The notes: generated by a model from the letters alone, not told the origin. Counted from the stretch's first letter, positions 47,821 through 58,260 are shown. The stretch: DNA of 64,000 nucleotides from Pectinophora gossypiella (GCF_024362695.1 NC_065426.1:7904236-7968235); one strand, 5' to 3'. Numbers and translations: made by a program.

Positions 47821-48551
47821 TTGTGTCTTAATAATGCCTTATAAAATGTAAAAAGAAAGTAAGTAGGTAGGTATCTTGTGGTATCTACCTAGGTACCTAC
47901 TGTCGTGAACCATACATAATCATGTAAAGTCACGAATTATCTGAATTCTGAATCACATTCCAAAACTGAAATGTGTCATAGTTACATGAATACCTATGGG
48001 GCAAAATACCCTCAAATGGGCAACATGCCCATAGCTGTCTAAATATAGGGTAAAAAACCTGCGATGTTAGAATATGGGATTAGAATGTTTCATAGTTATA
48101 TGAATACCAATGGGGCAAAATACCCACAAATGGACAACGTGCCCATAGCTGTCTGAATATAGAGTAAAAAACCCACGATGTTTGAATATGTGATTAGAAT
48201 GTTTCCTAATTATACACTTCTCATCAAAAAAATCGAAACACTTCCGTTTTCATTGTTTCTGTCCGAATTTAACACAAAAAAGAATTCATACGATGAAAAA
48301 AAATACATAAATGTATAGCTGGCAGTTTGGCCATTACAGTAATAAGCGAAAATTCTAAATTCAAAATTAGAATTTCATTTGTTTATCTTATAAACGAAAT
48401 GAATCACTGTTTTGAGACAAATGTGTGTTTAGGGTTGGAGTACATTTAGCGTTTAAAAACTAAAAATTGGCGCCTATCCTTAAACTTTTTGTTTTTTATT
48501 TCAATACTGTGACTTTGGGACGTCTGAAAAAAGGTTTTTTTTCTAAAACGT

Positions 48552-49154
48552 ATGGATACTTCGCCCACAGAAGCCGCCCAAGTTGTGGCATTGCTGGATT
48601 CTGGCCTTAGTCAGCGTGTTGTGGCTGCAAGACTGCATCTAAGCCTGTCATCTGTTCATAGAGTCTATAAACGTTATCGGGAGACTGGTTTGTTCACGCG
48701 CCGTTCAGGATCTGGCAGGAATCGGGTCACTTCTGAGCGAGATGATCGATTTATTGTAACAACTTCTTTAAGAAATCGACGCCTTAACGCTTTTCAACTG
48801 CAGCAGCGGCTTCGTGTTGTACGAAGGGTGGCTGTAAGTGACTCTACAATTAGAAGAAGGTTGAAGGATCGTGGACTGGTACCGCATAAGCCAGCAAATG
48901 GGCCGAAATTAACTGCAGACCATCGAAGAGCGCGCCTTAACTTTGCACGTGAGCACCTAAATTGGTCATACCTACAGTGGAGCAAAGTTCTCTTTTCTGA
49001 TGAGTGTAAAATTATGCTGTATGGTAACGACGGAAGGAACAAGGTCTACAGAAGAGACGGAGAACGCTATGCACAATGCTGCATTGAAGAAAAGGTCAGC
49101 TATGGTGGCGGTTCTGTAGGTATGACCAATTTAGGTGCTCACGTGCAAAGTTAA
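48552..49154 (+). pseudogene. Tc1 transposase, truncated (left arm)
   Basis: The first 188 residues match the intact transposase at 24914 exactly (through EEKVSYGGGS), then run 12 junk residues into the inverted arm. The DNA-binding domain and first catalytic Asp (FSDECK) remain; the other two acidic residues are lost, so no catalysis. Confidence 0.93.
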
Positions 49155-49539
49155 GGCGCGCTCTTCGATGGTCTGCAGTTAATTTCGGCCCATTTGCTGG
49201 CTTATGCGGTACCAGTCCACGATCCTTCAACCTTCTTCTAATTGTAGAGTCACTTACAGCCACCCTTCGTACAACACGAAGCCGCTGCTGCAGTTGAAAA
49301 GCGTTAAGGCGTCGATTTCTTAAGAAAGTTGTTACAGTAAATCGATCATCTCGCTCAGAAGTGACCCGATTCCTGCCAGATCCTGAACGGCGCGTGAACA
49401 AACCAGTCTCCCGATAACGTTTATAGACTCTATGAACAGATGACAGGCTTAGATGCAGTCTTGCAGCCACAACACGCTGACTAAGGCCAGAATCCAGCAA
49501 TGCCACAACTTGGGCGGCTTCTGTGGGCGAAGTATCCAT
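49096..49539 (-). pseudogene. Tc1 transposase N-terminus, inverted copy (right arm)
   Basis: From ATG at 49539 it reads the same N-terminus to REHLNWSYLQ, then runs out into the loop. It has only the DNA-binding domain, with RFTVTTF where the other copies have RFIVTTS. Confidence 0.92.
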
Positions 49540-50114
49540 ACGTTTTAGAAAAAAAACCTTTTTTCAGACGTCCCAAAGTCACAGTATTGAAATAAAAAAC
49601 AAAAAGTTTAAGGATAGGCGCCAATTTTTAGTTTTTAAACGCTAAATGTACTCCAACCCTAAACACACATTTGTCTCAAAACAGTGATTCATTTCGTTTA
49701 TAAGATAAACAAATGAAATTCTAATTTTGAATTTAGAATTTTCGCTTATTACTGTAATGGCCAAACTGCCAGCTATACATTTATGTATTTTTTTTTCATC
49801 GTATGAATTCTTTTTTGTGTTAAATTCGGACAGAAACAATGAAAACGGAAGTGTTTCGATTTTTTTGATGAGAAGTGTATTATTACCTATGGGGCAAAAT
49901 ACCCACAAATGGACAACGTGCCCATAGCTGTCTGAATATAGAGTAAAAAACCCACGATGTCTGAATATGGGGTGAAACCCCGCGAATGGCCTCCAAACCG
50001 CCCCTTACAGCCATCCCTGTCCACCTGATTGCCTTGATAAATCCATCTGATTACCTGGTAAATCACCACAACGATATCACCTACTGCAATGTTTTACTGT
50101 TTGTTTTACTGTTT

Positions 50115-50590
50115 ACTGACTGTTGTTCTCTTTATCGATTTGTATCGGATAATACAAATATAGCATAACTGATATCTAAGTAATTAGGACAAATATATAA
50201 GTATTATAAGACTTAACTGAATATTCTTCCTGCGCATCGACAGGAAGTCTGATAAAACTGTTGTTGATTGTTATACCTGAAAACACACTGTTTCTTCTCT
50301 AATCTGTTTCTGAATAATCTGAATATTCACTGACCTCTGTTCTCTCCCCTCAATGCAACCTCACCCGCTCCCTTTGTCGACCTATACCAAACAATACAAA
50401 TACCTATAGCATAACCGATATCTAAGTAATTAGGAAAATATATAATATCATAAGACCCAATCGAACACTCTTCCTGCGCATCGACAGGAAGCCTGGTAAA
50501 ACTGTTGTTGACTGTTATATCCGAAAACACACTGTTACTTCTGCTCTGATCTGTTTCTGATTAATCTGAATGTTCACTGATTTCTGTTCT
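50115..50590. repeat. ~243-bp tandem duplication
   Basis: Two diverged units share AATACAAATA..TAGCATAACNGATATCTA, CTTCCTGCGCATCGACAGGA and AAACACACTGTT; GCGCATCGACAGGAAG occurs at 50234 and 50477. No gene. Confidence 0.8.
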
Positions 50591-50880
50591 CTGTTCTAAT
50601 GCACTTTCATTTGTTCTCTGAAAATTATTTAGTTTTTTCGTACTGACAGCCCGCCAAAAGCATCAACTTTTTTCTGGCCAGTATTGTTATGACATACATA
50701 ACCTACAAATCGATTACTCACTCGAGTAAAAATAAAATCGATATGATGTATTTTAATATCATTATGAATTTGATTATTTAAATTCGAGAACTGATTACAG
50801 TTCGAGACACCTACCTATCCATTTACATTTTGTATCCTGAATTTCATACAATGAATTTACTTTGATAAGACTTCTGCGGA

Positions 50881-51183
50881 GTGCGATATTGAGGAGCTCC
50901 GAGGGGCAGCGGTTAATGAGCTCGGTCTGTGATTGTTGAAGTTAAGCAACTTTCGCAAAGGCCGGTCATAGGATGGGTGACCACAAAAAAAAGAAGTTTT
51001 CATCTTGAGCTCCTCCGTGCTTCGGAAGGCACGTTAAGCCGTTGGTCCCGGCTGAATTAGCAGGCGTTAATAACCATCAATCCGCACTGGGCCCGCATGA
51101 TGGTTTAAGGCCCGATCTCCCTATCCATCCATAGGGTAGGTCCGTGCCCCAGCAGTGGGGACGTTAATGGGCTGGTGATGATG
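50881..51183 (+). repeat. 5S rRNA-headed SINE
   Basis: Head resembles 5S rRNA with its internal polymerase III promoter: GCTCGGTCTGTGATTG, GAAGTTAAGCAACTTTCGC, GGCCGGTCATAGGATGGGTG, ACCAC. The body GTGCTTCGGAAGGCACGTTA, AGCCGTTGGTCCCGG is shared with the tRNA-headed SINE family 1. The tail is TAGGGTAGGTCCGTGCCCCA..GGGCTGGTGATGATG. Direct repeats AGACTTCTGCGGA at 50868-50880 and 51184-51196 are target duplications. It is not a 5S gene, since the 5' third is not 5S-like and it has no terminator in place. Confidence 0.9.
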
Positions 51184-51495
51184 AGACTTCTGCGGAAAAC
51201 AATAAGGTCAAAAATAGCTCGGTAAATTAGGACGTACTTAAAGCTAGTATAAAATACTGCCACTTTAAACGCGGTACAATCGTTGGCGTCAGTTTTACGA
51301 GGCGTGTGTTGAGCGTTTCTTCGCTTTTCATTCATCGTTGTGAGTAGTGCCTCAGTAGTGGTATAGGCATGGGAACTGAAGTGGATAAATAGTCGATAGA
51401 TTCTTTGAGCCATTAACTTCTTAGAGTATTCTAAACACCTGTATTCTAAAATGTTAACTCCAACCTTCCTCGACCCCATACTCGCTTGACGCGAC

Positions 51496-51688
51496 CTTTG
51501 GGCCGGGTTTCCACTGACGCGGAGATGGGCGGTGAAGAGCGGAGATGAGCGGATTTGACCAATCACAGCGTTCGAGAGGGCGAAAAACGAAGACGCTCTG
51601 TCACTCTCTCCCTCGTTTGTCATTGGTCGATTCCTGTACATCTCCGTTCAGCTCCGCACAGCTTCGCGTCAATGGAAACGCAGCCTTA
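51496..51688. repeat. Foldback MITE J
   Basis: Ends GGGTTTCCACTGACGCGGAG and CTTCGCGTCAATGGAAACGC are complementary; inner pieces GACCAATCACAG and TCATTGGTCG also pair. Confidence 0.8.
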
Positions 51689-52117
51689 GGTATCCCTCGA
51701 ACTTGGTATTCTTAAACGGGACCTCAACCTTAACTCGAGTTTACTCCAGTGCATGACGTTAATTTCATATTATTATGTTGGCAGTATGATATGCTCGACT
51801 CCAGTGAAGTCCTCAAGTCGAGGACGCACCTAAATGCCCTTACCAGGTCCATGTTGATAACTATAATACTTACTTCTGTATTTTTGAAACACTACATTTT
51901 GTACGAACACTTGGTCGCAATAAAACATTTCTATTTCTAAATGTCAACTTAAAATGAGAGGCCGACTCGAGTGGAGAAATACGGGTGTACCTAAGTCCAA
52001 ACCTAAGGTCGACAAGGACCTTCTCTAACTCGGATGATATTGACAGCAGGGCTTGTGTGCATCATGTCCATAATATGTACTTATAAGTATATTAGGTAAC
52101 CAGATTAACTGCCCTTT

Positions 52118-52325
52118 TTCTTAACGTGACTTATTGTAGATTTACCGCATATGGCATTAACTACTTCATCGCGGATCGCTTTAGAACCCTGAGGGCTCTC
52201 ACGGGTACAAAAATTTGCCCAGTTGGGCGCGAACCTCGGCTCAGGGCGTCGTCTGAGGGGTTAATATTTGAAAGAATTAATCGACCCTAGTGGGCTGATA
52301 GCGGTAAGCGCTGAATGAAGAAAAT
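52118..52325 (-). repeat. Retroposon F, long reverse copy
   Basis: CGTGACTTATTGTAGATTTA, GGCATTAACTACTTCATCGC, GAACCTCGGCTCAGGGCGTC, GAATTAATCGACCCTAGTGG: reverse complement of 9598-9841, diverged; the A tail appears as TTTTT before 52135. Confidence 0.75.
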
Positions 52326-52544
52326 CGTCGACTACACTGCGCTGGTGGGGTCGGTATCAACTCACACAAACCCTTAAATCCTACCAGAGTGGATAAACTT
52401 GAAATTTACCAAGTTATAGTTTACTTATTCTACTTAAGTATATAAAAAAATAGTTGTTCTGTGATAACTTGTGTCTACCCCGTATTGATTACGGGCTTGT
52501 ATTTATGTTTTACGTGGCAATAATTAGTTTATCTATGGTATATG

Positions 52545-52805
52545 TATTGTATCCGTGGTAGTGCAGTTGGAAAAATGCTTGACTCCCACTCTGAGCTTGC
52601 AGGTTCGAAACCGACGGGCCTAAACTTACGATTTTCGGATTTGATTTCGAATTCATATTTGGATCGTAAATGATTATCACGTGCTCAGCGATGAAGGAAA
52701 ATATCGCGAGGAAACCCAAATTTTCGAATTGCGCTTCGGAGGTATGTAACCTATCGTGTATTGGGCTGGTTTCCCTTCGTGGGTCGAAGGGCTTGAAGCT
52801 CACTC
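52545..52805 (+). repeat. tRNA-headed SINE, family 2
   Basis: Head CCGTGGTAGTGCAGTTGGAA (A box) and GCAGGTTCGAAACC (B box), then TTCGAATTCATATTTGGATC, GAGGAAACCCAAATTTTCG, GGAGGTATGTAACCTATCGT, GGGCTGGTTTCCCTTCG. Same family as 59071-59330 and the reverse copies at 62120 and 63428. Confidence 0.83.
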
Positions 52806-53335
52806 AGGCCATAGGTATTAATGCTTACCTAAGTATTTAGTTTACGCATTCCAAAAACAAATTCGGATCTATCGGCCCACAACGGGATACGAATCTCAGA
52901 GCTTAGAATGCAAGCCGCGCTTACTGAGTAATCACACTTCCTACGAAATAATAATAACCATAAAACTACCCACAACTTCCTGAAATATATCGAAATGTCG
53001 TCATCTTCACAGCACTACGACTCTTCCCGATTTCTAGTTGCGTCTGACCGACATCGCGTCGACCTTACGACGAAAAGAGACAGTCTTATGTCAATCCCAC
53101 TCGCTAGAACAGGACGCGAGACGTAAGTGGGTCATGGGATAAGAGGCATCTTGGTAACATTTCAGCAAGCGCTTCAGCGCTGAAATTCAGCAGGGGACAC
53201 GATAGCTGCTATAAATAGAACGGCTAAGGGTGCAAACTTGTAATTAATGGGGAGGCTTCGCGGGTCCCCTTCTTCCCCTTCTGTGTGAATTTTAGAATGT
53301 GTTTTAGAAGGTTTTATATTTTTGAGGTGGTTATT

Positions 53336-53341
53336 ATGTCG
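53336..53341 (+). CDS. brp: Candidate first coding bases of bruchpilot (ATG TCG | GTAAGT)
   Basis: ATGTCG followed by a consensus GTAAGT donor, phase 0. Splicing to the acceptor CTGCCGCAG at 53778 would give MSVDRSPSRRSPYL. The alternative is that the exon starts further 5' of 53779, so this is only a candidate. Confidence 0.35.
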
Positions 53342-53778
53342 GTAAGTAGGTATTAATGTATTTTTCGTTCGCGACTAAGCAAACGTTTAAATCTTGTAGA
53401 CTTGATCTTGCAAGACAAAGTATGTCTTTAAAAACCATTGTTTGTTATTAATTAAAAACTGAATCTTGGAAAAATTTTACACAGTTAAATTTCAGCACCG
53501 TGTCGGATTAATGAAGGGAACGTTCAGGATCAATCGTAAGCGCTACACCGCTTTATTGCTCGTGTGCGCATGCGTGGAGCGCGGATCGATGCGTCCGGCG
53601 GCGGGCGGCTCAGTGGTCCCGCGTCCGCACGGCCGATCGGTGCAACATGCCTCGCCACTGACGCGGGAAACGAGCCAAGCTGTATCTACGCGAGTACGCG
53701 GGCGAGGAGGAGCGGCCGTCGTGCCGGGAGGAGTGGCGGCGGCAGGAGTGGTCGGGCGGTCGCGGCCGCCTGCCGCAG

Positions 53779-54216
53779 GTGGACCGCAGCCCGTCGCGGC
53801 GCAGCCCCTACCTCGCGCGCGATGACGAGCCCTCGCCCGCGCCCGACGAGCGCGGCCGCTCCGCCTCCGCCGGCGCGCACCACCGCGCGCGGCCGCGGCC
53901 CCTGCGCTACCAGTCGCTGGAGCGCGACTACGACCGCTCGTACGCGCCGCCGCCCCCCGAGGATGACTACTACCGCCGCGACCCTCCTCCGCTATTCCTC
54001 GGAGAGCTCCAGTCCCAGAACTCCGACCTGCAGCGGGAGCTGGGCAACCTCAAGAAGGAGCTCGAACTGACCAACCAGAAACTGGGCTCCAGCATGCATA
54101 GCATAAAGACCTTCTGGAGCCCAGAGTTGAAGAAGGAGCGGGCACTTAGGAAAGAGGAGAGCGCAAAGTACAGCCTCATTAATGACCAACTTAAACTGCT
54201 CAATCAGGAAAACCAG
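53779..54216 (+). CDS. brp: Bruchpilot / ELKS-CAST (ERC) N-terminal exon
   Basis: Open frame encoding VDRSPSRRSPYLARDDEPSP, ERGRSASAGAHHRARPRPL, RYQSLERDYDRSYA, then the strongly conserved LQSQNSDLQRELGNLKKELE, LTNQKLGSSMHSIKTFWSPE, LKKERALRKEESAKYSLIND and QLKLLNQENQ up to donor CAG|GTCAGT (54216). This matches the Drosophila Bruchpilot N-terminus, the active-zone scaffold that clusters Ca2+ channels at synapses; the latter part begins its coiled coil. The frame is open upstream to 53662 (after TGA at 53659-53661) with strongly GC-ending codons (REYAGEEERPS, REEWRRQEW), so the exon may start before 53779; no ATG exists in that extension. The 5' half is very GC-rich compared with surroundings. 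Later exons are not found in the window. Confidence 0.92.
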
Positions 54217-54639
54217 GTCAGTGACATCCACATACGTTTCTATATAGGTCATGCTCAGCCCACCTTGTTTTCAATACCAATTTTTTACCCTTGGATTCTT
54301 GACTGAAATGTATTGAATACTGCAGGGTATTGAGTAGACCGAAGTAGTCCAAAAACTTTATCAAACATCTTCAATGTAATGGACAATTATATTAAGCGCT
54401 CAAATTGGAGCTGCCCTTCTGCGCAGACGACTGGCGTATCGGACGGGGTCATCTTTATATCTTGTCTGAAACGAGCAATTACTTTTGTCATCTGCAAAGC
54501 GGGTTGGCCCATTTTTGTGTTTCTCATTTTTTGATAGATTTGGTTTGAAGAAAATCTCTAAGCATTTAAATGTAAGCACTTTTTCCTTCAGGATCTGTTC
54601 TGTCCGCAGCACTTTTCTTTCTTCACATACATAACCTGC

Positions 54640-55160
54640 TAGTGCCCGGTACCTTTGGGTATGCAGTTGTGGAACATGTCCACTTCACGGGATAAAAGGG
54701 ATGGAATCTTATCTAGTCGAGAGACCATGGTAGACAGGTTGGACATGTCACTCGGGGCTGGTTCCGATTGGGGCGATGACAATCTGATCAGGTTCAACGC
54801 TACCGAAACGCAGGCGTGTTTATTTACCGCTGAACGGAGTCCAAGAACTAACTCTGACTTTTCGAAATGTACCCGTTATCTTGATCTTGAGCTACTTGAT
54901 ATGAAAATTTCATCAAATCTGAACTTTGGACACTACATTGCGTCCATGACCAAAACTGCAGCCAAAAAACATGGTATCCTCTCCAAGGTTAGGCAATATT
55001 TTATACCGGAAAGCTCCTAAAACTTTATCAAGCACACGATCGATCGATGGAATACTGCTGCCATCTTTCGGATGGATCTGCCAAGTACAAGCTTGCTGTT
55101 CTGGACCCTGCGGAGAAACGTACCAAAAAGCTCATCAATGATCCTGCTCTATAGTTGAGG
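54640..55160 (+). pseudogene. Jockey-type LINE reverse-transcriptase relic
   Basis: Reads LIRFNATETQACLFTAERSP, LDLELLDMKISSNLNFGHYI, TAAKKHGILSKVRQYFIPES, then after a stop and shifts LYQAH..MEYCCHLSDGSAKYKLAVLD. FNA.KTQ..LFTA and SSNLNF...KVR.YF.P are typical of jockey-clade elements. It lies in the intron following the bruchpilot exon. Confidence 0.85.
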
Positions 55161-55610
55161 TAAAGCTGCAAAGCCTCGAGCACTGGCAGTGGTTGCTTGC
55201 TAATAGATATTTTAACGATTACTTTTCAGCGAGTATGCGTTGGAATTACACGAATTCATTCTGTCCTCCCCCTTCCATCTCGCGCAACTAGACGTGGGCT
55301 GGGATACCACCCTCGTCTGTTTAGGTCTGTGAGTCTCTGAGTCTGTTTACCAAAAATAAAACCTGGGTCTCTGTAAGGCAAGATAAGCATGTCATCATTT
55401 TTATTGATCACAAATAAAAAGAAGAAAAAATAAGACTGCAAATATTCTCATTAGTTATTGATCTGACCCTATTAAATCCCATGAGGTCACATATAATCCT
55501 AACGTCATGCATCAGCCCGTGAAATTGGGGTAAGCACCTCTGGCTATATTGTGATAACATATTGTATAGTAGGACCTACATAAGCTTATGTTCTTATACA
55601 TACATAAGTA

Positions 55611-55680
55611 CAGGATGTTAGTGACTACGGAGACATTGAATACTGAGAGGGATGATTCAGATCAATTCATGAAAATTTTT
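55611..55680 (+). repeat. MITE K end fragment
   Basis: CAGGATGTTAGTGACTACGG, TGAATACTGAGAGGGATGAT: one terminus of the family at 11226, joined to a MITE C arm at 55680. Confidence 0.7.
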
Positions 55681-55777
55681 GGGCACTTACTTGCAATGTG
55701 CGCAATATGCGCAAATGACAAATTGCAATATTGCTGTTTCAGATGAATTGTTCGATGTGGCCTTTTTAACCCCCCTG
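55680..55777 (-). repeat. MITE C, one arm
   Basis: GCGCAATATGCGCAAATGAC, AGATGAATTGTTCGATGTGG, CCTTTTTAACCCCCC. Confidence 0.72.
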
Positions 55778-55815
55778 GTATCTTTGAGCCGCCAAAGACA
55801 TGGTTCATTTGACGA

Positions 55816-55872
55816 CTACGTACCTACCTACGTACCTACCTACGTACCTACCTACGTACCTACGTATCTTCA
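55816..55872. repeat. 12-bp minisatellite (TACGTACCTACC)n
   Basis: About four and a half copies of TACGTACCTACC (55820-55868). A translation of it (VPTYVPTY) is an artefact. Confidence 0.9.
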
Positions 55873-55984
55873 ACAAGATGTACCTAGAACGCTATAAAAC
55901 GGCCTTCTGAAGCAAAGAAGTAGCCAAACCCTCAATTCTTTGACATCTTCGTCAAAAAGTACCAGGTGACCCAGAATCGTGAAC

Positions 55985-56155
55985 TTAAGGCCTAAGGCCT
56001 TATTAGACTACCCGATGCATCGGGCCCGGTGGATCGGGTGTAAGTATAAAATCTATGGCGTAATCATGTGCGCTTACGCGATGTGCTATTGTTATTACTC
56101 TGCTCAATCCCGACGAATCGAACCTAATCCATCGGGTGTAATAACGCCTTTAGCG
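55985..56155. repeat. Foldback MITE with CCCGATGCATCGGG palindrome
   Basis: AAGGCCTTATTAGACTACCC..GATGCATCGGGCCCGGTGGAT and ATCCATCGGGTGTAATAACG..CCTTTAGC are loosely complementary. Confidence 0.6.
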
Positions 56156-56676
56156 CTCGAACCACAAGACCACAGACGCTGTTACATAATAATAGTTACC
56201 TACTATAGTAGGCTCTATAACCAAGTAGCTTTTGCGGTCAATAACCTATACAAATAAGCAGACAAAAACGAAATAGGCTCAGACTTTGAACTTATGCCAG
56301 ATATGGATTTGGCACAACGTTTTCATAAATAACGAGACTGACTGAATACCATTAAGATCTCTGTTCTGTTCCTTATTATAACCTAAGTAGGTGATACTCA
56401 ATAACAAAGTGCCTAGAGAAGTTGATTAGGTACGATAAGGTGCAAAAGAACTCCAATCAGTTTCTTGCAAAGTAATAAATTAACTGGTTGTACTTAACAC
56501 CTTCTGGTTACATGTCGTTTCTGTAATATACCAAAAACACCTATTAAAACATAAATTTTAGAGGTATAATTATGGCAACTAATGGTTCATAATTTCACCA
56601 CTGTTTACAAATAATTCGCTAGGCTCAGTGACTGCACTTTTGCTCTTTCATTGTACCTATTTATTTGTAAGTTATT

Positions 56677-56765
56677 GGCCCTGATTCCTGCAAACACATC
56701 CTAATTTTATTTTAAGTTATACCCTTCATTTTCTTATGCGCCGAAAAAGATAGGGACTGATTGAC
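56677..56765 (+). repeat. MITE B, half copy
   Basis: GGCCCTGATTCCTGCAAACA, TTTTATTTTAAGTTATACCC, TTCTTATGCGCCGAAAAAGA; ends at GATTGACAACGG and is fused to an end of MITE K (TTACGATGTCACTAATAG). Confidence 0.75.
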
Positions 56766-56797
56766 AACGGTTACGATGTCACTAATAGCATGTATTA

Positions 56798-56845
56798 AGC
56801 AGTGTCAAATTCGGACAGTAATTGGATGGGTGACCGTTTAGTAGT
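56798..56845 (+). repeat. 5S-like promoter fragment
   Basis: GGACAGTAATTGGATGGGTG followed by ACCGTTTAG resembles the 3' part of 5S rRNA (GTACTTGGATGGGTGACCG). Probably another 5S-headed SINE remnant. Confidence 0.5.
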
Positions 56846-56854
56846 TTTTACTGA

Positions 56855-57060
56855 GAAAGAAATGTGATGAGTAAGGATTTGGATGGGTTTGGCAAGGACG
56901 ACCCAATAAAGTGTGTGTGGGTTGTGTGAAGAAGGATAATGTGTGTGTATACTGAGATGTGGAATGACAGAGATGAGTGGAAGAACACATGTTATGCCGA
57001 CCCCACTTAGAGTGCAGGATAAGACCTGGACAGGAGGATGATGTTGCTTTAGGTGATGTA
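56855..57060 (+). pseudogene. RTE-type LINE C-terminal relic
   Basis: Reads across broken frames as KDLDGFGKDDP..KVWV.CVKKDN, then ND.DEWKNTCYADPT. Same region of RTE as the fragment at 42725 but on the + strand. Confidence 0.65.
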
Positions 57061-57224
57061 TTCCTTGTTTTATGGTGATGGACCCTCCCCCCCAAGCGAC
57101 AGGTTGGGTCATTGGTGGCCACTGCAATTCTCTAACAAAAAAAACTAAACATCTAAGAAAAAAAATAAACTAACTAGATGAACTGAAATTTTATCTAATT
57201 CTCTACGGAGGTCGTCTGCTGCCT

Positions 57225-57510
57225 GATAATCCCGCCTACATAAAAGCTGGATCCGCTCCAGGTCTCCAGATAATTAAAACCTGAATAAACCTTTTTTTTG
57301 TAGATTTATAGATCTCATACAATCACAGGTGCCGAATAAGAACCAGGCAGTTCTTCTAATCGCTTCCAGTCCAGGATAGAAGCAATTAACATTCATGGGG
57401 CACAACAGGTGTGCTGTGCACCTAAACTGGCTCCCCGCCAAAACGTTACTAATGGCGGAAAATCGTGCAAACTGCAAACGACCGTAACACATCATAAACT
57501 ACAAAGCTTG
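57225..57510. repeat. Unclassified dispersed DNA
   Basis: TCCAGATAATTAAAACCTGA and TTGTAGATTTATAGATCTCA recur in diverged form at 58960-59035 (TCCGGATAATTAAGAGCTGA, TTGTAGATTTATAGAGCC). No gene. Confidence 0.45.
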
Positions 57511-57604
57511 AAATCGCTTGCAAATTGCTGCAGGTGTAACTTAATCATTCGAATGTCGTAGGTAAATGGTAATAGGGTGTGAGTCTAGCCAAAATGTTTT
57601 ACGC

Positions 57605-57765
57605 TTTTAACATAACGTAAGCTCACGACCATATCCCGATTGGAGTAGCCAGAAGTACATTCATCATAAGATGAACTAAGCACCGACACCTCACCGAGTT
57701 TTCTGTTACACCAACGTGATAGGTGGTGAGCCGTATCGCCGTCTATGATGGCCGAGCTAAATCTC
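57605..57765 (+). repeat. Dispersed repeat E, longest copy
   Basis: AAGCTCACGACCATATCCCG, TCATCATAAGATGAACTAAG, CACCGAGTTTTCTGTTACAC, GTGAGCCGTATCGCCGTCTA. Confidence 0.65.
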
Positions 57766-58260
57766 TTAATCTCTTTATCTTAATCTTAATCTCTTTTTTT
57801 TGATCTTAGAATGATTTTAGACAACACAGTGTTGTAACTGTGTAGGGCGGTGAAGCCGCAGGGAGGGAGCGTTAGAATGGAAACGTTATTTCACATGATT
57901 ACATGGATTTATTTTGATTGTATCTAATAGCGACAGAAAATTAATGTGGCACGTCGAGTGCAATTGACAAAGGAGAGAGAGGAATGTCACTTGACATTGA
58001 CATTACCTGTTAGTGTTGCATGACGTAAAAATATGACACAGAGAATTACCACCTTTATATTCGAATTAGAGAATAATAGCCTTCAGCGACGCGCATCTAC
58101 GTCGTCCTTCATTACTCTTCTGTCACTTTCTTTTTCATACTTCTCGCTCTTCCACTCTTGTTCAAACGAATACCTACTTCTTCACTCATAATCTTTTCCC
58201 TTTGACACACGTATCTTGCATCTGTTTCACATACTTGTCTCTGTCTTACTCGTTCATCGT
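57766..58260. other. Intron/intergenic, nothing recognised
   Basis: Moderately AT-rich, contains CTTAATCTC repeats at 57765-57800; no frame with a recognisable domain. Confidence 0.5.

Larger units (their letters stand above)
48215..49877. mobile_element. Tc1 derivative rearranged into a giant foldback (hairpin) element
   Basis: 1663 bp flanked by TA, both ends CACTTCTCATCAAAAAAATC. The left part (48215-49114) equals the intact Tc1 from its 5' end into the transposase gene (24576-25476). At 49114 it switches to the reverse complement of the same Tc1's first ~764 bp (25339 back to 24576). The result is two nearly perfect inverted arms of about 764 bp around a ~136-bp loop; the original 3' half and 3' end are missing. 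Right-arm frame differs from the left by at least two codons (I to T, S to F). Total size almost equals a full element, so both ends are still transposase-recognisable 5' ends. Confidence 0.93.
47972..49980. repeat. ~114-bp minisatellite, third unit split by the Tc1 hairpin
   Basis: Units begin at 47972, 48087 and 48201 (GTTTCATAGTTATATGAATA, GGGGCAAAATACCCACAAAT, CCCATAGCTGTCTGAATATA). The third unit stops at 48214 and resumes at 49878 (ACCTATGGGGCAAAATACCC), so the Tc1 derivative went into the array. Confidence 0.85.

Noticed and set aside
47972..48214. CRISPR-like array
   Set aside because: Repeats of ~114 bp are contiguous without spacers, and the DNA is from an insect.
50920..51000. 5S rRNA gene
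   Set aside because: Only the internal promoter part resembles 5S; it is joined to a SINE core and flanked by target duplications.
53466..54070. Frames of 119 and 168 aa in the GC-rich block
   Set aside because: Alternate-frame readings of the bruchpilot exon region with Arg/Ala/Pro-rich composition; the conserved frame is the one at 53779.
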